Positions 1 through 8,675 of a stretch of DNA of 20,390 bases are shown here, one piece after another. Under the pieces are notes generated by a model. It made no database searches, was not told the origin of the DNA, and saw only the letters and a program-made list of their open reading frames with translations. Position numbers and translations under genes: made by a program. Source of the DNA: Plakobranchus ocellatus (lineage: Eukaryota; Mollusca; Gastropoda; Plakobranchidae); assembly GCA_019648995.1 (NCBI GenBank), contig BLXT01006392.1, forward strand, positions 17,336-37,725, given 5' to 3'. Every line of letters starts with the position of its first letter. Position 1 is the first letter of the stretch.

Positions 1-87
1 TCAGTTGCTGCCTTAATTTAAGTAATTTAGTCAACATACTAATATGTACTTAAAAAGCTATTCTTCTTACTGCATACATGTGTGTGG

Positions 88-174
88 GAGAGAGAGCGAA
101 AAAGAGAGAGAAAGACAGTCAGAAAAGAGAAAGAGAGAGAGAGAGAGGGAGAGAGAGAGGGAGAGAGAGAGGGA

Positions 175-240
<66 letters not shown>
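88..240. repeat. (GA)n microsatellite
   Basis: The + strand is an almost pure purine GA dinucleotide run, imperfect at the left (GAAA and GGGA interruptions) and perfect over about the last 60 bases. Open frames across it encode only Arg-Glu or Ser-Leu alternations and are repeat artefacts. Confidence 0.97.
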
Positions 241-247
<7 letters not shown>

Positions 248-440
248 TTGGCTTTCACAACGCTCCAAGGCATACAGGCCTACACACTGATAAACCGTTT
301 TTGTAATTTGCAACGTTTGTTATCAACGCTGAATTTGTGCTAGTTGTTTGGAACTCTCAGTTCTCAAGACACAGATCTTCATTTAGATACCGGTATGCAT
401 TGTGTTTTTGTTTGAAAGGCTAATAATATAATACATTTAC

Positions 441-562
441 TGTTGTTGTTGTTGTTATTGTTGTCGTCCTTGTTGTGTCCATCTTCTTCTTCTTCTTCTT
501 CTTCTTCTTCTTCTTCTTCTTCTTCTTCTTCTTCTTCTTCTTCTTCTTCTTTTTCTTCTTCT

Positions 563-639
<77 letters not shown>

Positions 640-665
640 TATTAATATTAATATTATTATTATTA

Positions 666-738
<73 letters not shown>

Positions 739-793
739 GTTATTATTATTATTATTATTATATTATTATTATTATTATTATTATTTTTATTAT
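441..793. repeat. Compound triplet microsatellite (TGT)n-(TTC)n-(ATC)n-(ATT)n
   Basis: Four different trinucleotide arrays abut over about 350 bases: TGT/TTG units at about 441-475, TTC at about 482-561, ATC at about 562-639, and ATT at about 638-793 with a few interruptions. Each block is nearly pure. Long frames here encode homopolymers (Ser, Ile, Leu or Met, Glu), so I do not treat them as genes. The blocks differ from their neighbours by single substitutions per unit, which suggests stepwise mutation and expansion. Confidence 0.97.
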
Positions 794-1210
794 GAAAAGA
801 AGAAAATAATTCCCTAATGTCTTAGATATTATTTTTCTTTGGCAACAAAATAAAGTGGTTGATTGTCATGAATAATGAGATCTGATATAAATTTTATTTG
901 GCTTAACTTTTAGGCTAAGCTTCGAAAACAAGTAGAGATTCGAATACTCGGTAGTTTTAATTGATTGCCTTTTAAAAAGATACATTTTCGCTTGGCTCCA
1001 CACTAATTTTTAAATGAGTTCTCCCTACCTAAGTTTGGAGACACGCCTCTCCATGACTGACATCTCAAAACATGGCCTAGGTCACAAATCTTACTTTGCG
1101 CTAAGTACTAAAGTAGTAGCTTCATTGGGTAAATGTAGCTTGAGTCTGACTTGTTCTAGTTAACCACAATGTAAGTAGGGTTAAGTTTCACATAAACGAT
1201 TCCTTTGTTT
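794..1210. other. Non-coding AT-rich stretch
   Basis: No open frame, motif or repeat that I recognise. It separates two microsatellites upstream of gene copy 1. Confidence 0.6.
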
Positions 1211-1281
1211 TCTCCTCTCTCTCTTTCTCTCTCTCTCACTCTCTCTCTCTCTGTTTGTCTCTCTCTCTCTCTCTCTTTCTC

Positions 1282-1325
<44 letters not shown>

Positions 1326-1327
1326 AT
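1211..1327. repeat. (TC)n microsatellite
   Basis: Pyrimidine-rich CT/TC dinucleotide run with TTTC and TGTT interruptions, the last 45 bases nearly pure. It lies about 0.95 kb upstream of the signal-peptide exon of copy 1. Confidence 0.95.
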
Positions 1328-2274
1328 CTCTTCATCAACTGCATCTCACTCTTTTTCTCTTTTTTTTTCTAACGCTACATTTATTTTTTTACGTATCACA
1401 ATTTGTCGTAAAAAAATAATTCCTTATCTTTCATCAACATTGTAATTGTCTATTTCATTCATTTCTAGCAATTTTCATTTACTTCGCTCGTTGTCGTTTT
1501 GGTGTTCTTGCACTTGGTTTTTTCTTCATGTTTTTTTTCCAAAAATATTACACTGTGTGGTATAAAACTTCATTACAACAATTTAAGGGATCCATTGGTT
1601 TTTCCCTAAACATGACATCCCCTGTGTTGAAAGAAGTAGCACATTATTTATTATATCTAAAAGGCCAAAGCCTTAAGGAACACAATAATAATTAGTACAG
1701 ACAACAGTAACTAATCTCTCGATATTCTTTAATCTTTATCTATTGATTATGCCATAATATATTTGCATTTTTAGCCATCTAGATTGCAGATCTCTATCTA
1801 GGATTTTCTAATGTCCCTAAAACCCAGAGGCCTACATCTAAATCTATTTAATATGAAAAAGTATATGCCAGCTTGATCTAGTGAATTCACAAATTTCTGT
1901 TCAAAACGAAACTTACGTACCAAAATTGTAGTGTTTCTTTTGGTTTTTAGATTGCATCTCTCTCAGTCTCGGAACGACATTGTTTTTATTGCAGGCGCGC
2001 CGTGAATGCTGCGGGAGCTCCAATCAGCTGAAACCAGAAGTGACCGAGTAGATTGGTGTCAAAAATTCTGTAACGATAAAACCAAAAATTATAGAGAAAT
2101 TTGTGGGTAGCACGAACATACCCATTATTTTTGTGTATTTTATTGGCGCCCAACAAAAATTGGATAGGCCTATGTGTTACATTTTCGTCCTTAGTTTCTT
2201 TAAAGTAAGATTAAAAGCATCTTGATTTAAAAAGATAAAATCCCATACATTCTTTACATTTTCAGGTCAGCGAA
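1328..2274. other. Upstream region of gene copy 1 (putative 5' UTR/promoter)
   Basis: No coding frame is visible. A TATAAAA string sits at 1561-1567, and a pyrimidine-rich stretch ending in CAG at 2265 looks like a splice acceptor ten bases before the start codon. If that acceptor is used, a non-coding first exon lies somewhere in this region. I could not choose a donor or transcription start with confidence. Confidence 0.35.
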
Positions 2275-2365
2275 ATGTCTGAAAGAGCAGCTTGTTTTCA
2301 AATTTGCCCAATGATGATGACGATGATCATTCTATTAATCGTGGCATTTGCCATAAACGCAAAAG
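2275..2365 (+). other. Exon 1 of copy 1: signal peptide
   Basis: The ATG at 2275 starts MSERAACFQI followed by a Met/Ile/Leu-rich hydrophobic core and AINAKG, a good signal peptidase context (A-x-A). The exon ends at 2365 on a strong GTAAGT donor, leaving one base of a Gly codon (phase 1). A ttttcag acceptor just before the ATG suggests the exon begins at 2266. Confidence 0.8.
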
Positions 2366-5300
2366 GTAAGTCTCATTTTCATTTAACTTTTCATACTGAG
2401 CGTCTTTAGTTTAGCCTTCCCAAATTCATTACTTTCCTAAGCACATCTACAAATTTTTGCCAAATGTTACACATGACCACAAATAGAAACACAACTTTTA
2501 AAAGTACAAAAAATTTGATAATTTTAACAGTAGAATTATGTCCTTATTTTTTGTTTTTATTGGAGGGGGGCACTTGAAACTGAATTTAAAAAAAAATTGA
2601 GATAGGGTTTTATGACATTTACCAATGAAATTCCCGTGACTATAGTAGTGAGGAAAAGTATTGAAAAAATTTTTTTTATGGTTTCCATCTTAAATTTCAA
2701 TCAACTAATTATACGATTTTCAAAATTCATCTCCTCTCTGGGTTGACTTGAAATCGAAATCGTTTGGAAATTCACTGACATACTATGCAGTGAATTATCT
2801 AAAACCCTAAAGAGGTTTATTTATATCTTGAAAAAAATATACAAATATCTTTATTCTGTTTATATATAGCTTTGAGCCCCCCTTTTTAAAATAAAAAAGT
2901 TTAATTTAAAAACAAGGCCTCTTTTATAATATAGATAACAGCAATCGCAAAGGCTATGCCAAATTTCAAGAAGATGTCTAGAAACCCCTGAGAAGACAAA
3001 TTCTTTGTGACAAAAGTTTCTCTATAAGAAAATAAATATTTCAACAAATCGACAATATTATTTCAAAATACGACATTCTCTTTTGTTTTTAACCGAAGGC
3101 ATCTATACCTACGTATCTCTATCTCTATCTCTGTCTCTGTCTGTCCCTCTGTCTGTCTCTCTCTCTCACTTTCTATCTTTCTTTTCCCTCTTTCTCTCTT
3201 GTTTTGTTCCTCCCCCTCTTCTCCTCTTTTGTGATTGTAATTAACTTTAGTGTCAATGTTCCTAATTGGATGCGTCTCAAATTGGGATAAATTCCACTGC
3301 TTTTTCTCCCGTCCTATCGACACCATGAACGTAAACTTGACTGTGTGTAAGTGTGATGTACAGTTTAAAAAATGGTCTTATTTCATTATTAATTCTTTAA
3401 AACGATTATACCAGTAACTTGTTGACAACCTAAAGATGACCACGATGAAACAAGAAAAGCAGCCGAGCGGTTGTATTTCAAAGCTTAGCACAATCTGCTT
3501 TATTTAAATAACTTTCTAATTCTCAATAAACTTGCCAGTGTAATATTTTATTCAAACAAACTCAGCATGCAGCCTTATTATTTTAAGAGATAACAGAAAA
3601 GCCTTCGTATCTTACACAGGCATGACGTCAGCTATAAATCTAGATGTGTCTCACACAAATGACCCTACTACACAATCTGGACTCATAGTTGTCAACTGTA
3701 GTGTCGACGTTAACTTGACCGACATAGTTACTGTGGCCTCATTGACCGTGTTTGGATCTAAACCGTATGGAAATCAAGGCGATTTTGACGAGTTGGCTGT
3801 CGTCGATATCTGGTCTCAAACACCAAAATTGGTATGTCAAGTTTGTTGGGCCACTTCTCTGTAAAACCAAATAAAAGATAATCGGCCCAACTGTCCATTT
3901 TGCATTAGATGGTAAACAGGAAAGGATTAACCTGCCATGATTGTCGATGGCAGTCGAAATCAAAACTCTTAATGTTAAATAATGCGAGAATATCGTAGAG
4001 ATACTTTGTAAATATCGCGCTGCAGATCCGGCCAGTTCCTATCTTGAAATCGTTAAAGGTGTCTCGTGTTTTATTTGTAATTGTAGCGAAACGTGTTTTT
4101 GAAATGTACTGGAAAAACGTTTTGTGACCTTAGGAGTGATGACATAATTTATTTTGAAGTGGAGATAAGGGTAACAGTGGCCGTGCAGTACAAGTATCAC
4201 AGCCCGGTGAAGGCAATATGTTCAAGACACAAACACTAAGATCGCAATTAGTGATTATGACGATCAAGATCTCTTTAATGTTTGCGTGTCTTTCCTTTTA
4301 ATGCAACCATTTTTTTCTTTTATGATTCGTTTGCTTTTTTTCCTTGTGGTTCTTCGATACAAGAATCAAGAATCTATTGTTATTTTTACCATTTCAAAGC
4401 TTTTCTGCGTTTCTACCATTATTCTCAGATTTACGAATCCTTAATGAACAGTTTTAATAAATCATTCTAATTTCTGTTTTCATAGTGTTCATTTTCTATT
4501 ATTTTATATCTATATATTACTACTGTCGAATTTCTTTACAGGGGAAAGTTTGCTTTGCCCTTGTCATGTTAACATCTCTGTTTTATTTCACCACCATATG
4601 GAATTTTATTTTTGTAATTCATTTTAAATAAATTTATGGCTATTGAATCGCTTTGTTCTCGTAAGCCTTTATCCTCCAAAATGCAGTAAAAAATGTTACA
4701 ACTCGGTAAATGGAGAAAGAGTTGAAGAAATATTTTTTTATCAATGACTTATAAGCTTTCTTGTTTCCAATTTTATTCTTTTTCTCCAGAGCAATGACAT
4801 ACACGAAACAGGCCTTGATGTGAATGGCAACATCGATCTCGGAAATGCTTACTTAGCGATGTCTTGGCATTCTCCAACACCAGGATATCGTCAATATTAC
4901 AAGTGTGTAGCCAATGGTTTGGACCGTCACAGACAAGCAGCTTCGATCTCCACAACTGTTAGAGTAGAAATCCTCACTGGAGGCTGTTGCGAAAAGATGG
5001 GCTCTATTGACTCACAACTACGAAAGGTGTCCGAAAAGGTTGGGAATACATGCACTGCACAAACGGCTGCAGCCTTAACCGTACAGGTCAAAAACTTGCA
5101 CAGCAAGATTGAGGCACTGGATTCAAAAATAGACGGCCAGATTGAGATACTGGGTTCAAAACTAGACGGCAAAATTGAGGCACTGGATTCAAAGCTTGAA
5201 ACCTTTCAAAGCAATGTAAACCGTCAGCTTAAGATGATGACCATCGACAAAGGCAGTTTTGACGTTTCGGACATTTCAAAGGGTAGAGTGTATCTAGCTA

Positions 5301-5656
5301 GCAAGGCTCAAGCGGCTTTCAACATTGGAGCGGCCAATCAAGCGTGCAAATCATCCGGTGGGTATCTCGTAGAGTTGGATGATGATGAAGAATATCAGTT
5401 TGTCTACGATTTTGTAACCCGCACAGGAGGTGCCAACAATTTCTTTACGGGTGGTAATGATATTGACAGGGAAGGTCAGTTTGTCTATTTCAACAGTAAA
5501 AAATCGGTCCCTTCTTTGACTAAGTGGGCGCCTGGCCAGCCTAATAATCATGGTGGCTCCGAAGACTGCATGGAAATCAGACTGAGCCTCAAAGGCCTCA
5601 ATGATTGGATTTGCTCTGCAACTGGCAAATTCGTCTGTGAAGTGGAACTCTATTAA
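2275..5656 (+). CDS. Secreted Ig-like/coiled-coil/C-type lectin protein (CREP-like), copy 1
   Basis: Three coding exons (2275-2365, 3620-3831, 4790-5656) join in frame into about 389 residues. Residues 1-30 are a signal peptide. An Ig-like domain spans about 36-150 with Cys57 (VNCS context) and Cys140 (YYKC, the Y-x-C motif of strand F). A Cys-Cys pair (167-168) opens a coiled coil to about 250 with two 11-residue repeats (213-234). A CTLD fills 256-389 with the four canonical cysteines 287, 361, 376 and 384, a QPN triplet at 351-353, Glu359 and Asn-Asp at 372-373 as likely Ca2+/ligand residues. Members of the snail VIgL group with this layout are plasma lectins linked to recognition of parasites and microbes; function here is inferred. 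Its closest relative in the window is the convergent copy 2. Splice sites are all GT-AG and phases match (1, then 0). No transcript support. Confidence 0.85.
2366..3619 (+). other. Intron 1 of copy 1
   Basis: A 1254 bp AT-rich intron bounded by GTAAGT and TTACACAG. Apart from the pyrimidine tract at 3112-3200 I see no feature in it. Confidence 0.75.
3112..3200. repeat. Imperfect pyrimidine (TC/TG-rich) tract in intron 1
   Basis: CT-rich run with TATC and TGTC variants, about 420 bases before exon 2. Copy 2 has a comparable tract on its sense strand at a similar distance (19040-19165). Confidence 0.8.
3620..3831 (+). other. Exon 2 of copy 1: first part of Ig-like domain
   Basis: The exon is 212 nt: phase 1 acceptor (cttacacag) and phase 0 donor (GTATGT). 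It encodes the first Ig cysteine within NCS, which is also an N-glycosylation sequon, a second sequon NLT, and ends at WSQTPKL. The in-frame ATG at 3622 is not a start; it is the second codon of the exon, and copy 2 has Thr there. Exon 2 of copy 2 has exactly the same length and phases. Confidence 0.85.
3832..4789 (+). other. Intron 2 of copy 1
   Basis: A 958 bp intron between GTATGT and a pyrimidine-rich acceptor (tttctccag). The first 40 or so bases match intron 2 of copy 2, which supports recent duplication. No other content recognised. Confidence 0.75.
4790..5656 (+). other. Exon 3 of copy 1: end of Ig domain, coiled coil and CTLD
   Basis: Open in frame from the acceptor at 4789 to TAA at 5654-5656, 288 codons plus stop. 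It encodes a 23-residue divergent segment, the conserved block from MSWHSPTPGYRQYYKC, the coiled coil, and the whole CTLD in one exon. The CTLD ends FVCEVELY immediately before the stop, as is usual for a C-terminal CTLD. Confidence 0.9.
5123..5188 (+). repeat. Two 33-bp units encoding 11-residue coiled-coil repeats
   Basis: Two in-frame units (SKIDGQIEILG and SKLDGKIEALD) lie between a partial unit and SKLETF. The 11-residue period (hendecad) fits a coiled coil. Copy 2 has five units at the same place. Confidence 0.85.
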
Positions 5657-8039
5657 TGGTTTCAAAATTAAATTTTATCTAAATCATCGCATATATGCAC
5701 ACCAAGAAAAATTTCAATGTAATAGCAGATACTATTCATAAATGAAGAAACAAAAACATGATTTAACGCATATGAAGATGAACGACTTTCATTTTGCAAA
5801 TGAGGTTTACAGAACAGGAATAAGCAAAAAGGATTTTCAATTACCTGAAAAATATAAATTAAACGAAAGCTGATACGACTGCAAAAGCTTTGATGGTTTC
5901 CATTTGTTTGTTTTGTCATTGTTGTTATTGTTGTTATAGTGGCTGTTTTTGTCTTTGTTGTTGCTGTTGCTTTTGCAAAGGAATTATCTTCATGCTTGTA
6001 TTTCTTCATATAAATCGTTTTTATTTTTTAAAAGTTCTCTTAATGTTTTCAATAGATGCATATAATTATGATATAAATGATCAAAAGAAAGTGTTCGTGC
6101 TATTGAGAACCGCTGTCGATCGTGAAGAGATACTTTATTTGAAAGCGGATTTTAAAAGTCTCAGATTTGAGAGAGATTTGAATGACATGGAAAAACACAT
6201 ACTTATATAAGTTATGATTTAGTTTTTAAAAAATGAAAAACTCTCGAGGAAAGTTGTGATGAGTTCTCGAAATGCTTGTCCAAGAATGCACTCAAGTATT
6301 AATATTATTCTTTTAAAATAGGACACAGCACAAATTTGCTAAAGAGATACATAATAAGTCTTCAAACCTGTCATGTATAGCATATACACGTTTTGAATCA
6401 AAAGTTAAATTCCTAAGCTTCTTCCAGTTTTTTAATGAATAAAAAAGCTAAAAATGCTTTGGTTGTCTACGAATACACACACTTTAAGAAGGATCAATGC
6501 TTTTAAACGTGTTCATCTTAAAATGATGTCATGCATTCACAGCATCTGGTTCAATATGATTGGCTTCACGAGATGCTTTAAGACAGACATCTTTATTTAC
6601 CCAAACCTATTATTGGTGAACGTAAATGAAAATTTGAACTTAAACAGGACAACTTATCATATTATGAGATCTTGATACAAGCCCAGTCAGATCAATAGTA
6701 GTATAAAACATTGAAGTAATACAGTTACGTCGTGTGGCACGTTATCAAGAACTCAAAAGAAAAGAAAAAAGGATGCTTTGGCTACAGTCAAAGTAGTACT
6801 TTTTTCATGTGCGTTCTGGTCTGAAATGTTAAAAGAAAAAGTCCTCATACAAAATGAAAAAGGAAGTCGTCAATAGATTGATACTCACAACTTTGTACAG
6901 GTCAGAATTCTTAGCATTTAGGAAAGTATTAAAAACACTAAAGGCAGAACGATGTAGTCTTCATGGGAATTTTTGACAACTTAAAGGATATATTAAAAAA
7001 TGAAGAAGAAAACTTGATGGATCTATTTTGAAAAAAATTAAGAAGAAAACTTATGAGCTCACTGGACTAATTATTCAAAACTTTAAATTATCGCTCGTAT
7101 CGGGCAAAAAAATTATTTAAAAAGTTGATTTGAATTGAAGGGAATGGTGATTATAATAGAAAAATGTTAGGAGAAACGTAGTTGTTCCAATCTACACCGG
7201 ATAATGACACCTTTGAATAAAAGATTTTGTGGTTATATTGTGTCTGTATGAAACACACTGGAAAATTTGCGTTTCGATCAGAATTTTTCCCTGGCTCAGC
7301 GTCCACTGTAACGGCTGCTGAGCTCCATCCACAAGTCATAGATTTTTTTGGTACTTCGCCTTCCGTAAATGAAAAAAAAAAAGAGAGATAAAAAAAAGAC
7401 GTACAGGTTGCACCCGTGTTGATGGATGTAAGCATTACAGAAATTGAGGAACTTTCGCAAATCGAACACGTTAACTGAGTTTTCGTAAATTACTTAAAAT
7501 TAAAAGGAAATTCATTAACCTGTTCTAAAGTAACGTCTTACTATAAGTAAGGAAATAAAATTTGCAAGAAGATAAGCGAAATAAAAAACCGGACAAAATA
7601 AAGGCAGTGCTGTTCATTTTAATACCGTAAAACTAAATCGAGAGCAAGGATGGTAACATTTGGTTGTAAAATATCTTATTTCTGCCCTTAACAGCCTTCT
7701 TGTAGCTTTGAAATGTAGAAATAGCCAATGAAATACTCAAGTTTTTGCTTGAAATGCTTTTCCAATCACCAGCCTTTGGTTTAAGACAGATTTGAGACAG
7801 TTTTTTCAACCATATATGCTTACATATTATTATTTTTAAAAAATAAACTATCGCTTATAACAACTAATCATTTGACAGCCTTGAAAGAGTAACAAGTAGT
7901 AAAAAAAAAATATATCAAAATTTTCTTTCGATTGAAACATTTCCAGAGCCTTATTTTGCTTGGACATTTCTTATTTTTGCTATGCGTACTTGAATATCTG
8001 AATTGTTTATAAATTGAGAATTATCCTCTGAATGAGGTG
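5657..8039. other. Non-coding interval downstream of copy 1
   Basis: Presumed 3' UTR followed by AT-rich DNA. Candidate poly(A) signals are ATTAAA at 5667-5672 and 5858-5863 and AATAAA at 6438-6443; none is compelling. Apart from the caspase-like remnant listed separately, the short frames show no family resemblance. A minus-strand frame at 7151-7435 has somewhat more balanced composition but I do not recognise it. Confidence 0.5.
6055..6210 (+). pseudogene. Possible caspase-like exon remnant
   Basis: After an acceptor-like tttcaatag at 6054, an open frame runs to a TAA at 6208-6210. Its second half reads R-x-x-x-D-R-E-E with a later DFKSLRFE and DLNDMEK. This resembles the part of the caspase p20 subunit where TDVD...L...F..LGFEV is followed by NDLT..E. 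About four residues are missing between FE and the acidic DL motif, and no catalytic His or Cys lies in the fragment. The resemblance is short and made by eye, so a chance match is possible. Confidence 0.25.
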
Positions 8040-8675
8040 CCAAACTTTGATGGGGTCAACGGCCTGAGTCCGTCGGCTCAAAAAAGTTTGGGAATGGCTT
8101 TATCTTCTTCTTTAGGTACCTTGTCTAGAACAGACATGGGCGATCATGTTTTCCCACTTAAACGTATTCTCAGCTAACCTCATAAAGTTGTTGTTACTTC
8201 CCTTGCTTATTACCCATGACTTGAGACTTATAACACAATTTATTCTCTGTCTACCTTTGCTGCGTTTGCCTTCAATCTTTCAGTGATTTCAGAATCAATT
8301 CATTGGACTTTTTCTGTCCATGATATCCTCCTCATTTTTTTTGATAAATTACATCTCTACTGCTTCTAATTTTTTCTCTGTTTCCTTGTTTATTGTCCAA
8401 CACTCACTACCATTCAAAAGTACTGACCATATTGTGTTTTCATTACCTTAATTTTTGTTTTCATCTTAAGTTTCTGTTTTTCAGTATTGATTTCATTTTC
8501 TGAAATGTACCTTTGACGCGAGCTAGCTGCTCTTTTACTTCGGTTTGCCAGTATTGGTTTCATTTTTTGAAATGTATCGTTGGCCCTAGCCATTCTTTTA
8601 CTTATTTCACTTGTGCATCTGCCATCTGATGTTATCAGGTAACCGAGATATTTGAAAGACGTGGATATGACGTTA
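8040..8675 (-). mobile_element. RTE-like non-LTR retrotransposon, 3' end fragment
   Basis: Read on -, the translation carries the C-terminal part of an RTE-type reverse transcriptase polyprotein: FKYLGYLITSDGRCTSEIS, then TFQKMKPIL, then a CWTINKE motif and RRISWTEK, and a final W-E-N-M-I-A-H-V-C near a stop at 8112-8114. Several frameshifts and stops break it. This end faces left. Its right edge meets the 5' end of an RTE copy of the opposite orientation. It is best read as the 3' half of one insertion whose 5' half was inverted. Confidence 0.8.
8482..8603 (-). repeat. Short tandem duplication inside the RTE 3' fragment
   Basis: Two similar units, 8482-8540 and 8549-8603, share cagtattg(a/g)tttcatttt and the aaatgta and cttttactt blocks. 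In protein terms the TFQKMK-x-IL-x-NR stretch appears twice, while related copies (for example 17200-17280) have it once. Confidence 0.7.

Noticed and set aside
44-313. Arg-Glu and Ser-Leu open frames on both strands
   Set aside because: They are translations of the GA microsatellite and have no unique sequence beyond short flanks.
379-817. Long homopolymer frames (Ser/Ile/Leu/Tyr on +, Met/Glu on -)
   Set aside because: They arise from the compound triplet repeat, with no coding evidence outside it.
1561-1567. TATAAAA as the promoter of copy 1
   Set aside because: It is about 700 bases from the start codon, no matching donor could be selected, and such strings are frequent in AT-rich DNA.
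3622-3864. Independent 80-residue gene starting at the ATG in exon 2
   Set aside because: The frame is preceded by a clear acceptor and ends beyond a clear donor; it belongs to the spliced lectin gene.
4927-5172. Minus-strand frame across exon 3 of copy 1 (similarly 5351-5665 on - and 15123-15374 on +)
   Set aside because: Antisense shadows of the coiled-coil and lectin coding sequence.
7151-7435. 94-residue minus-strand frame
   Set aside because: Parts have balanced composition, but no domain, splice site or homologous segment in the window supports it.
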